Assembly (NCBI RefSeq): GCF_009827325.1
Contig: NZ_WTYC01000001.1
Span: 310,001 to 374,000, forward strand
Source of the DNA: Qipengyuania vulgaris
GTDB taxonomy: Bacteria; Pseudomonadota; Alphaproteobacteria; Sphingomonadales; Sphingomonadaceae
Direction: 5' to 3'
DNA: 64,000 nt
The first letter of the stretch is position 1. Each line of letters starts with the position of its first letter. A model generated the notes under the pieces. The model was given only the letters and a program-made list of their open reading frames with translations, was not told the DNA's origin and searched no databases. This document shows, one piece after another, positions 17,070-25,322 of the stretch. The position numbers were made by a program, and so were the translations under genes.

Positions 17070-17412
17070 AGGCAAGCCCCCGCGCCCACCCCGTGCCCGC
17101 CGGACGGACGGAGACCGCCTCCGCAGCGCCCTGCTGGTCCTTGCCGAGCACCGCGCACAGGTCATCACCCACGGCGAGAAGGCCTGGGCCAGCATCACCT
17201 TTGGCGGTACCCGCCACAGCCTCTCGCTCCTGTTCGCGGGCGAGGAGGCAATAGAGGCAGGGGAACGCTTCATCGCCGCACTGCCCGAGCACGAATTCAC
17301 GCTGCCGGGTCAACTGGTCGCCGATGCCGGTATCAGCGAGGTGGAGCACCGCCTTGTGCCCAGCCCGCGGCTGGTGGTGCAATGCGAATTGCTGCTGCTG
17401 TCCGATGCGTGA
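17059..17412 (+). CDS. Unknown 117-aa protein
   Basis: Starts MSSEGKPPRPPRARRTDG (a basic, Pro-rich tail). The rest is likely alpha/beta: DRLRSALLVLAEHRAQVITHGEKAW, a strand rich in Thr/Ser, then an EEAIEAGERFIAALPEHEF helix and LVVQCELLLLSDA. No recognised domain and no signal peptide. Overlap with the preceding gene implies coupled expression, and the pair may belong to the S24 regulon. Its TGA abuts the TGA of the opposing dehydrogenase gene, forming the palindrome TGATCA. Confidence 0.6.
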   Translation: MSSEGKPPRPPRARRTDGDRLRSALLVLAEHRAQVITHGEKAWASITFGGTRHSLSLLFAGEEAIEAGERFIAALPEHEFTLPGQLVADAGISEVEHRLVPSPRLVVQCELLLLSDA

Positions 17413-18351
17413 TCAGTAGCCCGCGGCGAGGTCCATCTGCGGCTCCACCGGCTCGCCCTTGTGCCAGCGGTGGAGGTTCTCGATGAACCGATCCGCGCTG
17501 CGCTGGAACATCTTCGTCTGCGCGCGGCCCGACAGGTGCATGGTGACCTGTGCATTGTCGAGACCCCACAAGGGATGATCTTCGGGAAGCGGCTCGGGAT
17601 CGGTGACGTCCAGCAGGGCGGCTTCGATCGTCTTTTCCTGCAGGGCAGCGACCAGATCGTCCTGCTTCACCACATCGCCGCGCGCAATGTTCACCAGCAC
17701 GGCGTTGGGGCGCATGGCGGCAAGCTCGATCTCGCCGATCATGTGGCGGGTCTCTTCGGTGGAGGGCACGGCGAGGATCACCCAGTCGAATTCGCCCAGC
17801 TTCTCGCGCCATTCGCCCGGCCGTAAGCTCCCTTCCCCGCCCGACCGGCGCACCGGCACCACTTTCATGTCGAAGGCTTCGAGCCGGGTCTTGATGAGCT
17901 TGCCGATCGCGCCGAGCCCGAGGAGCAATACCCGCTCACCGGCCAGCTCGCGCTTGCCGGGGCTGTCCATCAGCCATTCGTGCCGGTCCTGCGCACGCAC
18001 GACTTGCGCGTATCCCTTGGCGTGCGCGAGCATCAGCATGACGACATATTCGGCGATGGTGATCGCATTGATGCCGACGCCATTGGTCACGGTGACGCCG
18101 CGTTCCTGCAGCAGGTCGAGCGGCATGAAATCGAGCCCGGCATAGATCGAATTGAGCCATTTGAGGTTCGTTGCGGCGCGTGCAATCTCGACCATGGGCT
18201 CTTTCTCGTTGAGGTCGAACCAGCCGATTTCCGCGTCGGGCGCCATCTCCAGCGCCTGCTCCCGATCCATGAACCACAGCGGCTCGACCCATTCGGGCAA
18301 GCGCGGTTCGACCAGCGGACGGATCAGGGCGGACAGAACGGCTTTGGTCAT
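17413..18351 (-). CDS. D-2-hydroxyacid dehydrogenase
   Basis: 312-aa NAD(P)-dependent D-isomer-specific 2-hydroxyacid dehydrogenase, of the glyoxylate/hydroxypyruvate reductase or phosphoglycerate-dehydrogenase-like branch. The Rossmann motif is LLLGLGAIGKL. The family's catalytic Arg is in VNIARGDVV, Glu in DVTDPEPLP and His in DHPLWGLDN. The ATG at 18351 has GAGGAG upstream; the open frame extends further but is unlike the family. Substrate is uncertain. Last gene of a long minus-strand run that starts at 24521. Confidence 0.88.
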   Translation of the reverse strand: MTKAVLSALIRPLVEPRLPEWVEPLWFMDREQALEMAPDAEIGWFDLNEKEPMVEIARAATNLKWLNSIYAGLDFMPLDLLQERGVTVTNGVGINAITIAEYVVMLMLAHAKGYAQVVRAQDRHEWLMDSPGKRELAGERVLLLGLGAIGKLIKTRLEAFDMKVVPVRRSGGEGSLRPGEWREKLGEFDWVILAVPSTEETRHMIGEIELAAMRPNAVLVNIARGDVVKQDDLVAALQEKTIEAALLDVTDPEPLPEDHPLWGLDNAQVTMHLSGRAQTKMFQRSADRFIENLHRWHKGEPVEPQMDLAAGY

Positions 18352-18388
18352 CGATTTCTCCTCGATGCTTTCCATTGCCGCTCGGGCG

Positions 18389-18715
18389 CTATTTCGCAAA
18401 CCGTTCCTTGCGGCGTGTGGCGATGTCGAGCACGGCATCCGCCACTTCGCTGGCGTTACGCAGGATGTGGCTGGGCGGGATCTGCATGATGTCGACCCGG
18501 TGCTGTTCCTGCCAGCTTTCGCGCGCGCTATCGTCCTTGGGCCTGAAGGGATCGTCATCGACCTCGATCGCCAGATGCGCGTCCTCGCAATAGAAAGGCA
18601 GGACGAAGCCCGTGGCCTGGTGATCACGGACGAAGAGCAATCCCTTCGGTGCATCCTTGAGATGCTGCCACAACAGGGTCAGCGGATCGGCCTTGCTCAA
18701 ATCTTCCATTCCCAT
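18389..18715 (-). CDS. DUF559-like small protein (Vsr-type nuclease fold)
   Basis: 108 aa. The middle, LPFYCEDAHLAIEVDDDPF, followed by RESWQEQHRVDIMQIPPSHILRN, follows the DUF559 plan: a strand ending in acidic IEVD, then an Arg/Trp helix and a hydrophobic strand. DUF559 proteins resemble Vsr and very-short-patch endonucleases. The usual His after the acidic motif is not obvious, so catalytic activity is doubtful. Its start overlaps cysS by 19 nt and it precedes the dehydrogenase by 37 nt. Confidence 0.6.
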   Translation of the reverse strand: MGMEDLSKADPLTLLWQHLKDAPKGLLFVRDHQATGFVLPFYCEDAHLAIEVDDDPFRPKDDSARESWQEQHRVDIMQIPPSHILRNASEVADAVLDIATRRKERFAK

Positions 18716-20142
18716 CCCAGCGGATCGCCATCCATAACCTCTACGCCCTTGGCTGCAAGGCTGGCGCGGATCGCATCGCTGGCGGCGTAGTCCTTTTCGA
18801 CCTTCGCTTCCTTGCGCTGGATGATTTCGGCTTCGATTTCCGCGTCGGAGATTTCGGCCGACTTGGGGCGAATGCGCAGATCCTCACGGGTCAGGTCGAA
18901 CAGGTCCAGGCCGAGAACGCGGTCCATTTCCTCGATCACCGCGCGTTTCACGCCGCCATCGACCTTTTTTACCGCAATCACCTCCTCCAGTGCGACCAGC
19001 GCCACCGAAGTATTGAGATCATCCGATATCGCGGCGGCGAACTTTTCGCGCATGGGGGCGAACTTGGGGTGAGAAGGGTCACCGGCCAGTTCTTCCTCGA
19101 GCGGCTCGGTCGCCATCACGATCCGCTTCAGACGCGTGAGCGCCGCCTGCAGACCTTCCCAGCTGAATTCCAGCTCGCTGCGGTAGTGCGCCTGCAGGCA
19201 CATCATGCGGTAGGCGAGCGGGTGGTAGCCCTTGTCGATGAGCAGCTGGAGGCGCAGGAACTCGCCCGCGCTCTTCGACATCTTGCCGCTGCGTTCGACG
19301 AGGAAGTTGTTGTGCATCCAGATGCGCGCGCCGCTGTTCTCGGCCTTGTCGAGACCATTCGTGCAACAATGCGCCTGGTTCTGGGCGATCTCGTTGGGGT
19401 GGTGGATTTCGCGGTGATCGATCCCGCCGGTATGGATATCGAAGGGAAAGCCGAGCAGCTTGCCGCCCATGGCCGAGCATTCGAGATGCCAGCCGGGCGC
19501 GCCTTTGCCCCAGGGGCTATCCCATTCCATCTGGCGTGTCTCGCCTTCCGGGGTCTTGCGCCAGATGGCGAAATCCTGCGAGTTGCGCTTGCCGTCCACG
19601 GTCTCGATCCGACCCTCCCCCTCTTCGGTCACGGCGCGTGCGAGACGCCCGTAATCGTCGACAGTCGAAACGTCGAAATAGAGCCCGCTTTCGAGTTCAT
19701 AGCAGTGCTTGTCGGCGATACCTTTCGCGAATTCGATCATCTCGTCGATGTAATCGGTGGCGACCGACCATTTGGCCGGCTGGCGAATATTGAGTGCCTT
19801 CACGTCGGCCCAATAGGCCTCGGTGTAGTGCTTCGCGATGTCCCAGATCGACTGCGCCTTTTCCGCAGCCATCTTCTCCATCTTGTCCTCGCCCGCATCC
19901 CCGTCGTCGGTCAGATGGCCGACATCCGTGATGTTGATGATGTGGGTGAGGTCGTAGCCCTTCCAGCTCAGCGTCCGCCCCAGCACGTCGGCAAAGACAT
20001 AGGCGCGCATGTTGCCGATGTGGGGATAGTTGTAGACCGTCGGCCCGCAGGTATAGACGCGCGCCTCTCCCGGGTGGACCGGGGTGAAGGTCTCGATCTC
20101 GCGGGTGAGCGAGTTGAACAGCTTGAGCGGCGTGTCGGTCAT
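18697..20142 (-). CDS. cysS: Cysteinyl-tRNA synthetase
   Basis: Charges tRNA(Cys). 481 aa from MTDTPLKLFN. The class I HIGH motif appears as HIGN at 41-44, right after the zinc-binding Cys32 (TCGPTVYNYP). The KMSKS loop is in ERSGKMSKSAGEF, and zinc ligands lie in WHLECSAMG and GGIDHREIHHPNE. A frame start 12 codons upstream is possible but the shorter form fits the family. Lies 26 nt after the nitroreductase gene in the same direction. Confidence 0.97.
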   Translation of the reverse strand: MTDTPLKLFNSLTREIETFTPVHPGEARVYTCGPTVYNYPHIGNMRAYVFADVLGRTLSWKGYDLTHIINITDVGHLTDDGDAGEDKMEKMAAEKAQSIWDIAKHYTEAYWADVKALNIRQPAKWSVATDYIDEMIEFAKGIADKHCYELESGLYFDVSTVDDYGRLARAVTEEGEGRIETVDGKRNSQDFAIWRKTPEGETRQMEWDSPWGKGAPGWHLECSAMGGKLLGFPFDIHTGGIDHREIHHPNEIAQNQAHCCTNGLDKAENSGARIWMHNNFLVERSGKMSKSAGEFLRLQLLIDKGYHPLAYRMMCLQAHYRSELEFSWEGLQAALTRLKRIVMATEPLEEELAGDPSHPKFAPMREKFAAAISDDLNTSVALVALEEVIAVKKVDGGVKRAVIEEMDRVLGLDLFDLTREDLRIRPKSAEISDAEIEAEIIQRKEAKVEKDYAASDAIRASLAAKGVEVMDGDPLGWEWKI

Positions 20143-20168
20143 GGCGAGCGCATTAGGTCGCGGCGCGC

Positions 20169-20843
20169 TTACTGCCAACCCTCCCAGCGCACGGCCTCAT
20201 CCAGCGGGGCGCGTTTCACATCGAAATTGTTCACTGGGGCATCAGGATCTCGGTAGCCGATGGCCATGCCGCAGAAAAAGATGTGGTCCTCGGGAATGTC
20301 GACCATCTCGCGGATTTGCGGGGAATAGACCGCCCAGGCTTCTTGGAAACAGCAGTCGATCCCTTCCTCGCGCAGCAACAGCGCGATGGTCTGGAGCCAC
20401 ATGCCGATATCGCTCCACTGCGGCGGGCCCATGTATCTGGGCGTGTGGACCAGCATCATCACGGGCGCGCCGAACGCCCGGAAGTTCTCGGCGAACCACA
20501 TCAGGCGCTTGCCCTTTTCCTCGCGCGAAATCTCCAGCGCGCCGTAGAGGTCCTCGCCAACACCGAAGCGGCGTTTTTCATAGGCCCCGTCGAGTTCGGG
20601 CGGATAGATATGATATTCGGGCGCATGCGCGTCGCGGCCCTTGGGAAATTCCTGCGCGATGCGTTCGAACAGCGCCTGCATCGGCTCGCCGGTCAGCACG
20701 ATGCCATGCCACGGCTGCGTGTTGCCGCCCGAGGGCGAGCGCTGCGCCTTTTCAAGGACGCGGGTAAGCGTCTCGCGCTCGACCGGCTGGTCGGTGAAAG
20801 CACGGATAGAGCGGCGAGTTTGGACGGCTTCGGAGGGGGTCAT
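20169..20843 (-). CDS. Nitroreductase-family flavoprotein
   Basis: 224-aa FMN-dependent nitroreductase-fold protein. It starts MTPSEAVQTRRSIRAF, the standard RRSxRxF motif that binds FMN phosphate, continues with RSPSGGNTQPWH, and has the C-terminal GYRDPDAPVN. The chosen ATG overlaps the stop of the upstream lipoprotein gene as ATGA; an ATG two codons earlier is the alternative. Native substrate is unknown, as usual for the family. Confidence 0.88.
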   Translation of the reverse strand: MTPSEAVQTRRSIRAFTDQPVERETLTRVLEKAQRSPSGGNTQPWHGIVLTGEPMQALFERIAQEFPKGRDAHAPEYHIYPPELDGAYEKRRFGVGEDLYGALEISREEKGKRLMWFAENFRAFGAPVMMLVHTPRYMGPPQWSDIGMWLQTIALLLREEGIDCCFQEAWAVYSPQIREMVDIPEDHIFFCGMAIGYRDPDAPVNNFDVKRAPLDEAVRWEGWQ

Positions 20844-21178
20844 TCGCATCGGAGAATTTCCATTTCTGAGCCATTTATCTGGAGACGACCTTTAGGACCG
20901 TAGCCGTATCCAAACCCAGCAGCGTAATAACAAGCATCGTCTGCGTGAATTTGATCGCGCCATCTCCAAGACACTTTTGGCCCTCCATCACCCGAAACGC
21001 GTGCCGTGAACATCGTTGTTTGCCGTGCTTCAAGGTCATCTAAATACCAAACGTCACCACCGGCAGCGACCTGAATGGAAGAAATTCTCTCATCGGTTCC
21101 ATTGATAATTGTGAGGTCGCTTCTTGAGGAGCCGCAAGCGGCTGTCGTCAGCGCCATCGCTAGGAGCAGAAAACGCAT
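20840..21178 (-). CDS. Small lipoprotein, AT-rich, between cobT and the nitroreductase gene
   Basis: 112 aa beginning [15 protein letters not shown], giving lipobox Cys15. The mature part (SDLTIINGTDERISSIQVAAGGDVWYLDDL) looks like an immunoglobulin-like beta sandwich, and three further Cys-containing or aromatic segments follow (DDACYYAAGFGYGYG, MEILRCE). No named family. Translation is coupled on both sides: TGATG with cobT and ATGA with the nitroreductase. Composition is clearly lower in GC than its neighbours, which suggests later insertion into the operon. Confidence 0.65.
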   Translation of the reverse strand: MRFLLLAMALTTAACGSSRSDLTIINGTDERISSIQVAAGGDVWYLDDLEARQTTMFTARVSGDGGPKVSWRWRDQIHADDACYYAAGFGYGYGPKGRLQINGSEMEILRCE

Positions 21179-23004
21179 CACCCCTCCACCTCGAACAACC
21201 CGGCAAGCTGCTCGATGATCGTCCCGCCGAGTTGTTCCACGTCCATGATCGTCACCGAGCGCTTGTAATACCGGGTCACGTCATGACCGATCCCGATGGC
21301 GGCGAGTTGGACCGGCGACTGCTTCTCTATCCACTCGATCACCTTGCGCAGGTGGCTTTCGAGATAGCCCGCCTGATTGACCGAAAGCGTGCTGTCGTCG
21401 ACCGGCGCGCCGTCGCTGATGACCATCAGGATGCGGCGATCCTCCGGGCGGGCGAGCAGGCGGGAGTGCGCCCAGAGCAGCGCCTCGCCGTCGATGTTTT
21501 CCTTGAGCAGGCCTTCGCGCATCATCAGGCCGAGATTACGGCGTGCGCGGCGCCACGGTTCGTCTGCCTTCTTGTAGACGATGTGGCGCAGATCGTTGAG
21601 GCGGCCCGGATTGGCGGGACGTCCGTCGGCAAGCCATTTCTCGCGGCTCTGCCCGCCCTTCCAAGCGCGGGTGGTGAAGCCGAGGATTTCGGTCTTCACG
21701 CCGCAACGTTCGAGCGTGCGCGCCATGATATCCGCGCTGATCGCAGCGATCGATATGGGCCGCCCGCGCATCGAACCCGAATTGTCGATCAGCAGGGTGA
21801 CCACCGTGTCCTTGAACTCGGTATCGCGCTCGATCTTGTAGGACAGCGCGTGTCCGGGGCTGACCACCACGCGGGTAAGGCGCGCGGCGTCCAGAAGCCC
21901 TTCCTCCTGGTCGAAATCCCAGCTGCGGTTCTGCTGCGCCATCAGTCGGCGCTGGAGGCGGTTGGCGAGCCGGGTCACGATGCCCTGCAGGCCAGCCAGC
22001 TGGCTGTCGAGATAAGCGCGGAGCCGGTCGAGTTCCTCGTGATCGCACAGTTCGGGTGCTTCGGTCACCTCGTCGAACTGGTCGGTATAATGCTTGTAGT
22101 CGAAATCTTCGGGGAGATCGGTCCACGGGCGGTTCGGCCGGACGGGTTGCATACCCTCGCCATCTTCGTCCGACGGGTCGCCATCGGACATTTCCTGTTC
22201 GCCTTCGGCGTCCTGTTCGGCATCGCCGTCAGCCTCGCCATCCACGGTTTCGCCGCGGGCGTCGCTTTCCTGAGGCTGTGCCTCGCCCTCGTCTTCCTCG
22301 TCCGAATCCTGATCGTCCTCGGGCTTTTCGCCTTCCTCGTCGTCGCCATCATCCCGCCCCTCGTCCTCGGGCGAGTCTGGCAAAGTGAGTTCGAGATGCC
22401 GCAACATGTCGAGCGTCAGATCCTGGAAGGCGCGCTGGTCATCCAATGCGCCCGCAAGTTCTTCCATGTCGGTCCCGATACGCGAGAGAATTTCTTCGCG
22501 GACCATCTCGACCCCGTGCTTGGCCCGGTCGGGAATTTCCTCGCCGGTCAGGGCCTCGCGCAGCATGAGCGAGAGCGCCGTGGGTAGCGGCACCTCCTTC
22601 GCTTCATTCGCACGCGCAATCGGATCGCTCGCAGTGCGCAGTTCCACCGCCGCGTCGAGATTGCCCTTCATCCCCGAATAGCGGGTCGAACCCACCGCTT
22701 CGTAACGCACCCGCTCGATTGCATCGTAACAGGCCCGCGCGATCGGTTCGGGCGGTGCGCCTTTGGCGTGAACCTTCTCGTTGTGGTGGCGCAGCTTCAG
22801 CGCGAAACTGTCGGCAAACCCCCGCGCTTCCCGCGCCTGTTCGGGCGGAAGAGTGCGGCCCGGCAAGGGCACGCGGAAGTTCTTGCCCGATTGCGTCGGG
22901 CTATCCGCGCTCCAGGCGACCTCGACCTCCGGCTCGTGCGCAATGGCCCGCGCCGTGCCGGTCAGCGCCTGCTTGAACAGGTCGAGGGGTGTCTGGTCTG
23001 CCAC
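21178..23004 (-). CDS. cobT: CobT-like protein, cobaltochelatase subunit with VWA domain
   Basis: 608 aa. N-terminal CobT region ([21 protein letters not shown]), a very acidic low-complexity middle (about residues 215-290, runs of Asp/Glu), and a C-terminal von Willebrand A domain with the MIDAS start [14 protein letters not shown]. CobT works with the AAA+ ATPase CobS and with CobN to insert cobalt into hydrogenobyrinate diamide in aerobic B12 synthesis. Neither CobS nor CobN is in this window. It starts 9 nt after the aldolase gene and ends coupled to the small lipoprotein. Confidence 0.9.
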   Translation of the reverse strand: MADQTPLDLFKQALTGTARAIAHEPEVEVAWSADSPTQSGKNFRVPLPGRTLPPEQAREARGFADSFALKLRHHNEKVHAKGAPPEPIARACYDAIERVRYEAVGSTRYSGMKGNLDAAVELRTASDPIARANEAKEVPLPTALSLMLREALTGEEIPDRAKHGVEMVREEILSRIGTDMEELAGALDDQRAFQDLTLDMLRHLELTLPDSPEDEGRDDGDDEEGEKPEDDQDSDEEDEGEAQPQESDARGETVDGEADGDAEQDAEGEQEMSDGDPSDEDGEGMQPVRPNRPWTDLPEDFDYKHYTDQFDEVTEAPELCDHEELDRLRAYLDSQLAGLQGIVTRLANRLQRRLMAQQNRSWDFDQEEGLLDAARLTRVVVSPGHALSYKIERDTEFKDTVVTLLIDNSGSMRGRPISIAAISADIMARTLERCGVKTEILGFTTRAWKGGQSREKWLADGRPANPGRLNDLRHIVYKKADEPWRRARRNLGLMMREGLLKENIDGEALLWAHSRLLARPEDRRILMVISDGAPVDDSTLSVNQAGYLESHLRKVIEWIEKQSPVQLAAIGIGHDVTRYYKRSVTIMDVEQLGGTIIEQLAGLFEVEG

Positions 23005-23013
23005 GGGTGCTAG

Positions 23014-23673
23014 TTAGGAAGTCGGAATGCTCTGACCAGTCTTTTCCCAGTCCGCGAGAAAGCCTTCGATGCCTTTCTCGGTCAGGACATGCTTGAACAA
23101 ACCCTTGATCACGCTGGGCGGCATGGTGGCGACATCCGCACCGATCAGTGCGCTCTGCAGCACGTGGACCGGATTGCGGATCGAAGCGACGAGGATTTCG
23201 GTGTCGAAGCCGTAATTGGAATAGATCTGCGCGATATCGGCAATCAGTTCCATGCCGTCGAAGCCATTGTCGTCATGACGGCCGACGAAAGGCGAAACGA
23301 AGGTTGCTCCCGCTTTTGCAGCCAGCAAAGCCTGATTGGCGGAGAAGCACAAGGTGACATTCACCATCGTGCCTTCACTGGTCAGCTTCTTGCAGGTCTT
23401 GAGCCCGTCGATCGTCAGCGGGACCTTGATGCAGACATTGTCTGCGATCTTCCGTAGCGTTTCGGCTTCCTTCATCATCGTGTCGTGATCGAGAGCGACC
23501 ACCTCGGCGCTCACCGGACCATCGACGAGACCGCAGATTTCCTTGGTCACCTCCATGAAATCGCGGCCCGACTTGGCGATCAGCGAAGGGTTGGTAGTGA
23601 CGCCATCCAGCAGGCCGGTGTCGGCCATTTCCTTGATGTCGGCGATGTCGGCGGTGTCGACGAAGAATTTCAT
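23014..23673 (-). CDS. fsa: Fructose-6-phosphate aldolase / small transaldolase (TalC-type)
   Basis: 219-aa member of the short transaldolase group. It opens [13 protein letters not shown] and has the strand [11 protein letters not shown], the Schiff-base Lys83 (CIKVPLT) and [24 protein letters not shown]. Length and sequence fit the FSA/TalC type, which either splits fructose 6-phosphate or acts as a transaldolase; sequence alone does not separate these. The start overlaps the stop of the upstream sugar-phosphate isomerase gene as ATGA. Confidence 0.92.
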   Translation of the reverse strand: MKFFVDTADIADIKEMADTGLLDGVTTNPSLIAKSGRDFMEVTKEICGLVDGPVSAEVVALDHDTMMKEAETLRKIADNVCIKVPLTIDGLKTCKKLTSEGTMVNVTLCFSANQALLAAKAGATFVSPFVGRHDDNGFDGMELIADIAQIYSNYGFDTEILVASIRNPVHVLQSALIGADVATMPPSVIKGLFKHVLTEKGIEGFLADWEKTGQSIPTS

Positions 23674-24521
23674 GGTTTCGTGGCTCCCGAGGGGATTGAA
23701 GGTGCCCGACGCTGCAAGGCCATCGGGCGCAGCGAGTCAAGGCTTGTTGCAAGGCTCGCCCACGGATCGGGCGCATCATCACGTTCGACCAGGAAGTGCT
23801 TCACTCCCTGTGCCCGCGCCTGCGCAACGATGGCCTCGATGTCGAGCACGCCATTGCCAACATCGGCCATCGATCCGTCGGCCGCCATGTCCTTCAGGTG
23901 GAGGTGCGTGACGCGGTCGGCATGGTCCTTGAGGAATTGCAGCGGATCAAGCCCCGCTTTCGCGATCCAGTAGGTGTCGAGTTCGAAGCCGATTTGCGGA
24001 TCGAGACCTTCCATCAGCAAGTCGATAGGACGTATGCCGCCCACCTGCTCGAACTCGAAATCATGCGCGTGGTATGCCAGCGCCAGCCCTTCGGCCCGCG
24101 CCAATTCGTTGGCGCGGTTGAGCTGGTTTATCCAGTTTTCCCATTGTTCGCGCGTCCGGCGTTCTTCCGGCGGCAACCACGCAAGCATGACGGTATCGGC
24201 ACACAGTGCCTTCGCCTCGGCAATAGCCGCCGAGGGATCGCGCCGCAGCTTCTGCCAGTCGGCATGAGCCGCAGCCACGCCCAGCCCCAGCTTGCGAGTT
24301 TCGGCGCACAGTGCCTCAGGCGGGTTGCCGTAGGCTCCGGCAAATTCGACTTCCCCGAAACCCAGCGCAGCAACATGTCGCAGCGTGGCGAAGGCATCGC
24401 GTTCCATTTCGCCGCGCACGGTATAGAGCTGCACGCCGATGTCGGTGCGCGGCGGAGTGGTCACGCCGGTGCAGGAAAGCAGATAGAGCAGCGGAAAGGC
24501 GGAAAGGGCGATTCTCATCAC
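23670..24521 (-). CDS. Sugar phosphate isomerase/epimerase, exported or lipid-anchored
   Basis: 283-aa xylose-isomerase-like TIM-barrel protein (AP_endonuc_2 family). It contains [29 protein letters not shown] and the C-terminal [19 protein letters not shown] with metal ligands. It starts with a hydrophobic segment ([15 protein letters not shown]) ending in a Cys, so it may be lipidated and act outside the cytoplasm, a common feature of family members in this lineage. The first ATG may be either of two adjacent ones. First gene of the run down to 17413. Confidence 0.85.
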   Translation of the reverse strand: MMRIALSAFPLLYLLSCTGVTTPPRTDIGVQLYTVRGEMERDAFATLRHVAALGFGEVEFAGAYGNPPEALCAETRKLGLGVAAAHADWQKLRRDPSAAIAEAKALCADTVMLAWLPPEERRTREQWENWINQLNRANELARAEGLALAYHAHDFEFEQVGGIRPIDLLMEGLDPQIGFELDTYWIAKAGLDPLQFLKDHADRVTHLHLKDMAADGSMADVGNGVLDIEAIVAQARAQGVKHFLVERDDAPDPWASLATSLDSLRPMALQRRAPSIPSGATKP

Positions 24522-24554
24522 CCGATCATGCCAGCTTCTCCGGTCTTCGCGAAG

Positions 24555-25268
24555 TCAGAGGCGCGAACCCGCCCCGAACACTCCGATGATCAGCGGATCA
24601 CGTGTCGATTGCGGATCGCGGCGAATGGCTGTTTCCTCCACCCCGATTTCGCGCCAGATCGTGTTGTCGATGCTTGATGCCACGCGGCTGGACACCTGCG
24701 GTATATCGACACCGGTCAGGGCGGCAAGCGCCTGGCCGACCAGCGGGTCCTGCGCAACGCGCATCGCATTGCCAAGCTCGGGGACCATTGCCTCGACCAG
24801 CGAAGTGCTCATGGAATTGCGCAGGAAGGAGGTCGCCGCAGTCGGCCCGCCCCGCACGAGGTCGATCGCATTCTGGATGCCGACGACCCGCACCGCGTCG
24901 GTAACCAGCGGCGCTGCACGATAGGCTCCTTCATAAGCGATATCGCCGAACGCATCGTAGAGACGGTCCTTGAACAGGGCCGAAGTAAGGATGCTCGACA
25001 GCACCCCGCCGCGCGTACCGAGAAGATTTTCCAATCCGATGGTTGCAACCTGCTGGTCCCAATACCCATCCGGCTGGAGCATGCGGGCGAAGGCCCGCTC
25101 GCTGGACAGGAAGAGGATGCGCTGCACCGCGTCGACCATGCTGAAACCGGGCAGGCTCGCGCAGCCGGACAAGGCCAAGCCGGCGCTGCCGATCGATAGT
25201 CCACCCAAGAAAGCGCGCCGTCCGCTTTTTCGTTCGAGGATAGGGGGTCTCACGAGAATATCGGTCAT
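24555..25268 (-). CDS. DUF4197 domain lipoprotein
   Basis: 237 aa from MTDILVRPPILERKSGRRAF. A hydrophobic segment with SGRRAFLGG and lipobox LSGC suggests a Tat-type lipoprotein signal. The mature protein follows the DUF4197 pattern: an opening helix, then ILTSALFKDRLYDAFGDIAYEG, a FLRNSMSTSLVEAMVPEL helix pair and a C-terminal SSIDNTIWREIGVEE. Function of DUF4197 is unknown. It is divergent from priA by 54 bp. Confidence 0.8.
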   Translation of the reverse strand: MTDILVRPPILERKSGRRAFLGGLSIGSAGLALSGCASLPGFSMVDAVQRILFLSSERAFARMLQPDGYWDQQVATIGLENLLGTRGGVLSSILTSALFKDRLYDAFGDIAYEGAYRAAPLVTDAVRVVGIQNAIDLVRGGPTAATSFLRNSMSTSLVEAMVPELGNAMRVAQDPLVGQALAALTGVDIPQVSSRVASSIDNTIWREIGVEETAIRRDPQSTRDPLIIGVFGAGSRL

Positions 25269-25322
25269 TTCTTGTCTCCTCACAAAGTCCCACCCTTGTT
25301 TCATATCGCTTACGCGGCCCAT

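Noticed and set aside
19069-20256. Long plus-strand frame opposite cysS
   Set aside because: cysS has every conserved motif in the minus frame; the antisense frame has none.
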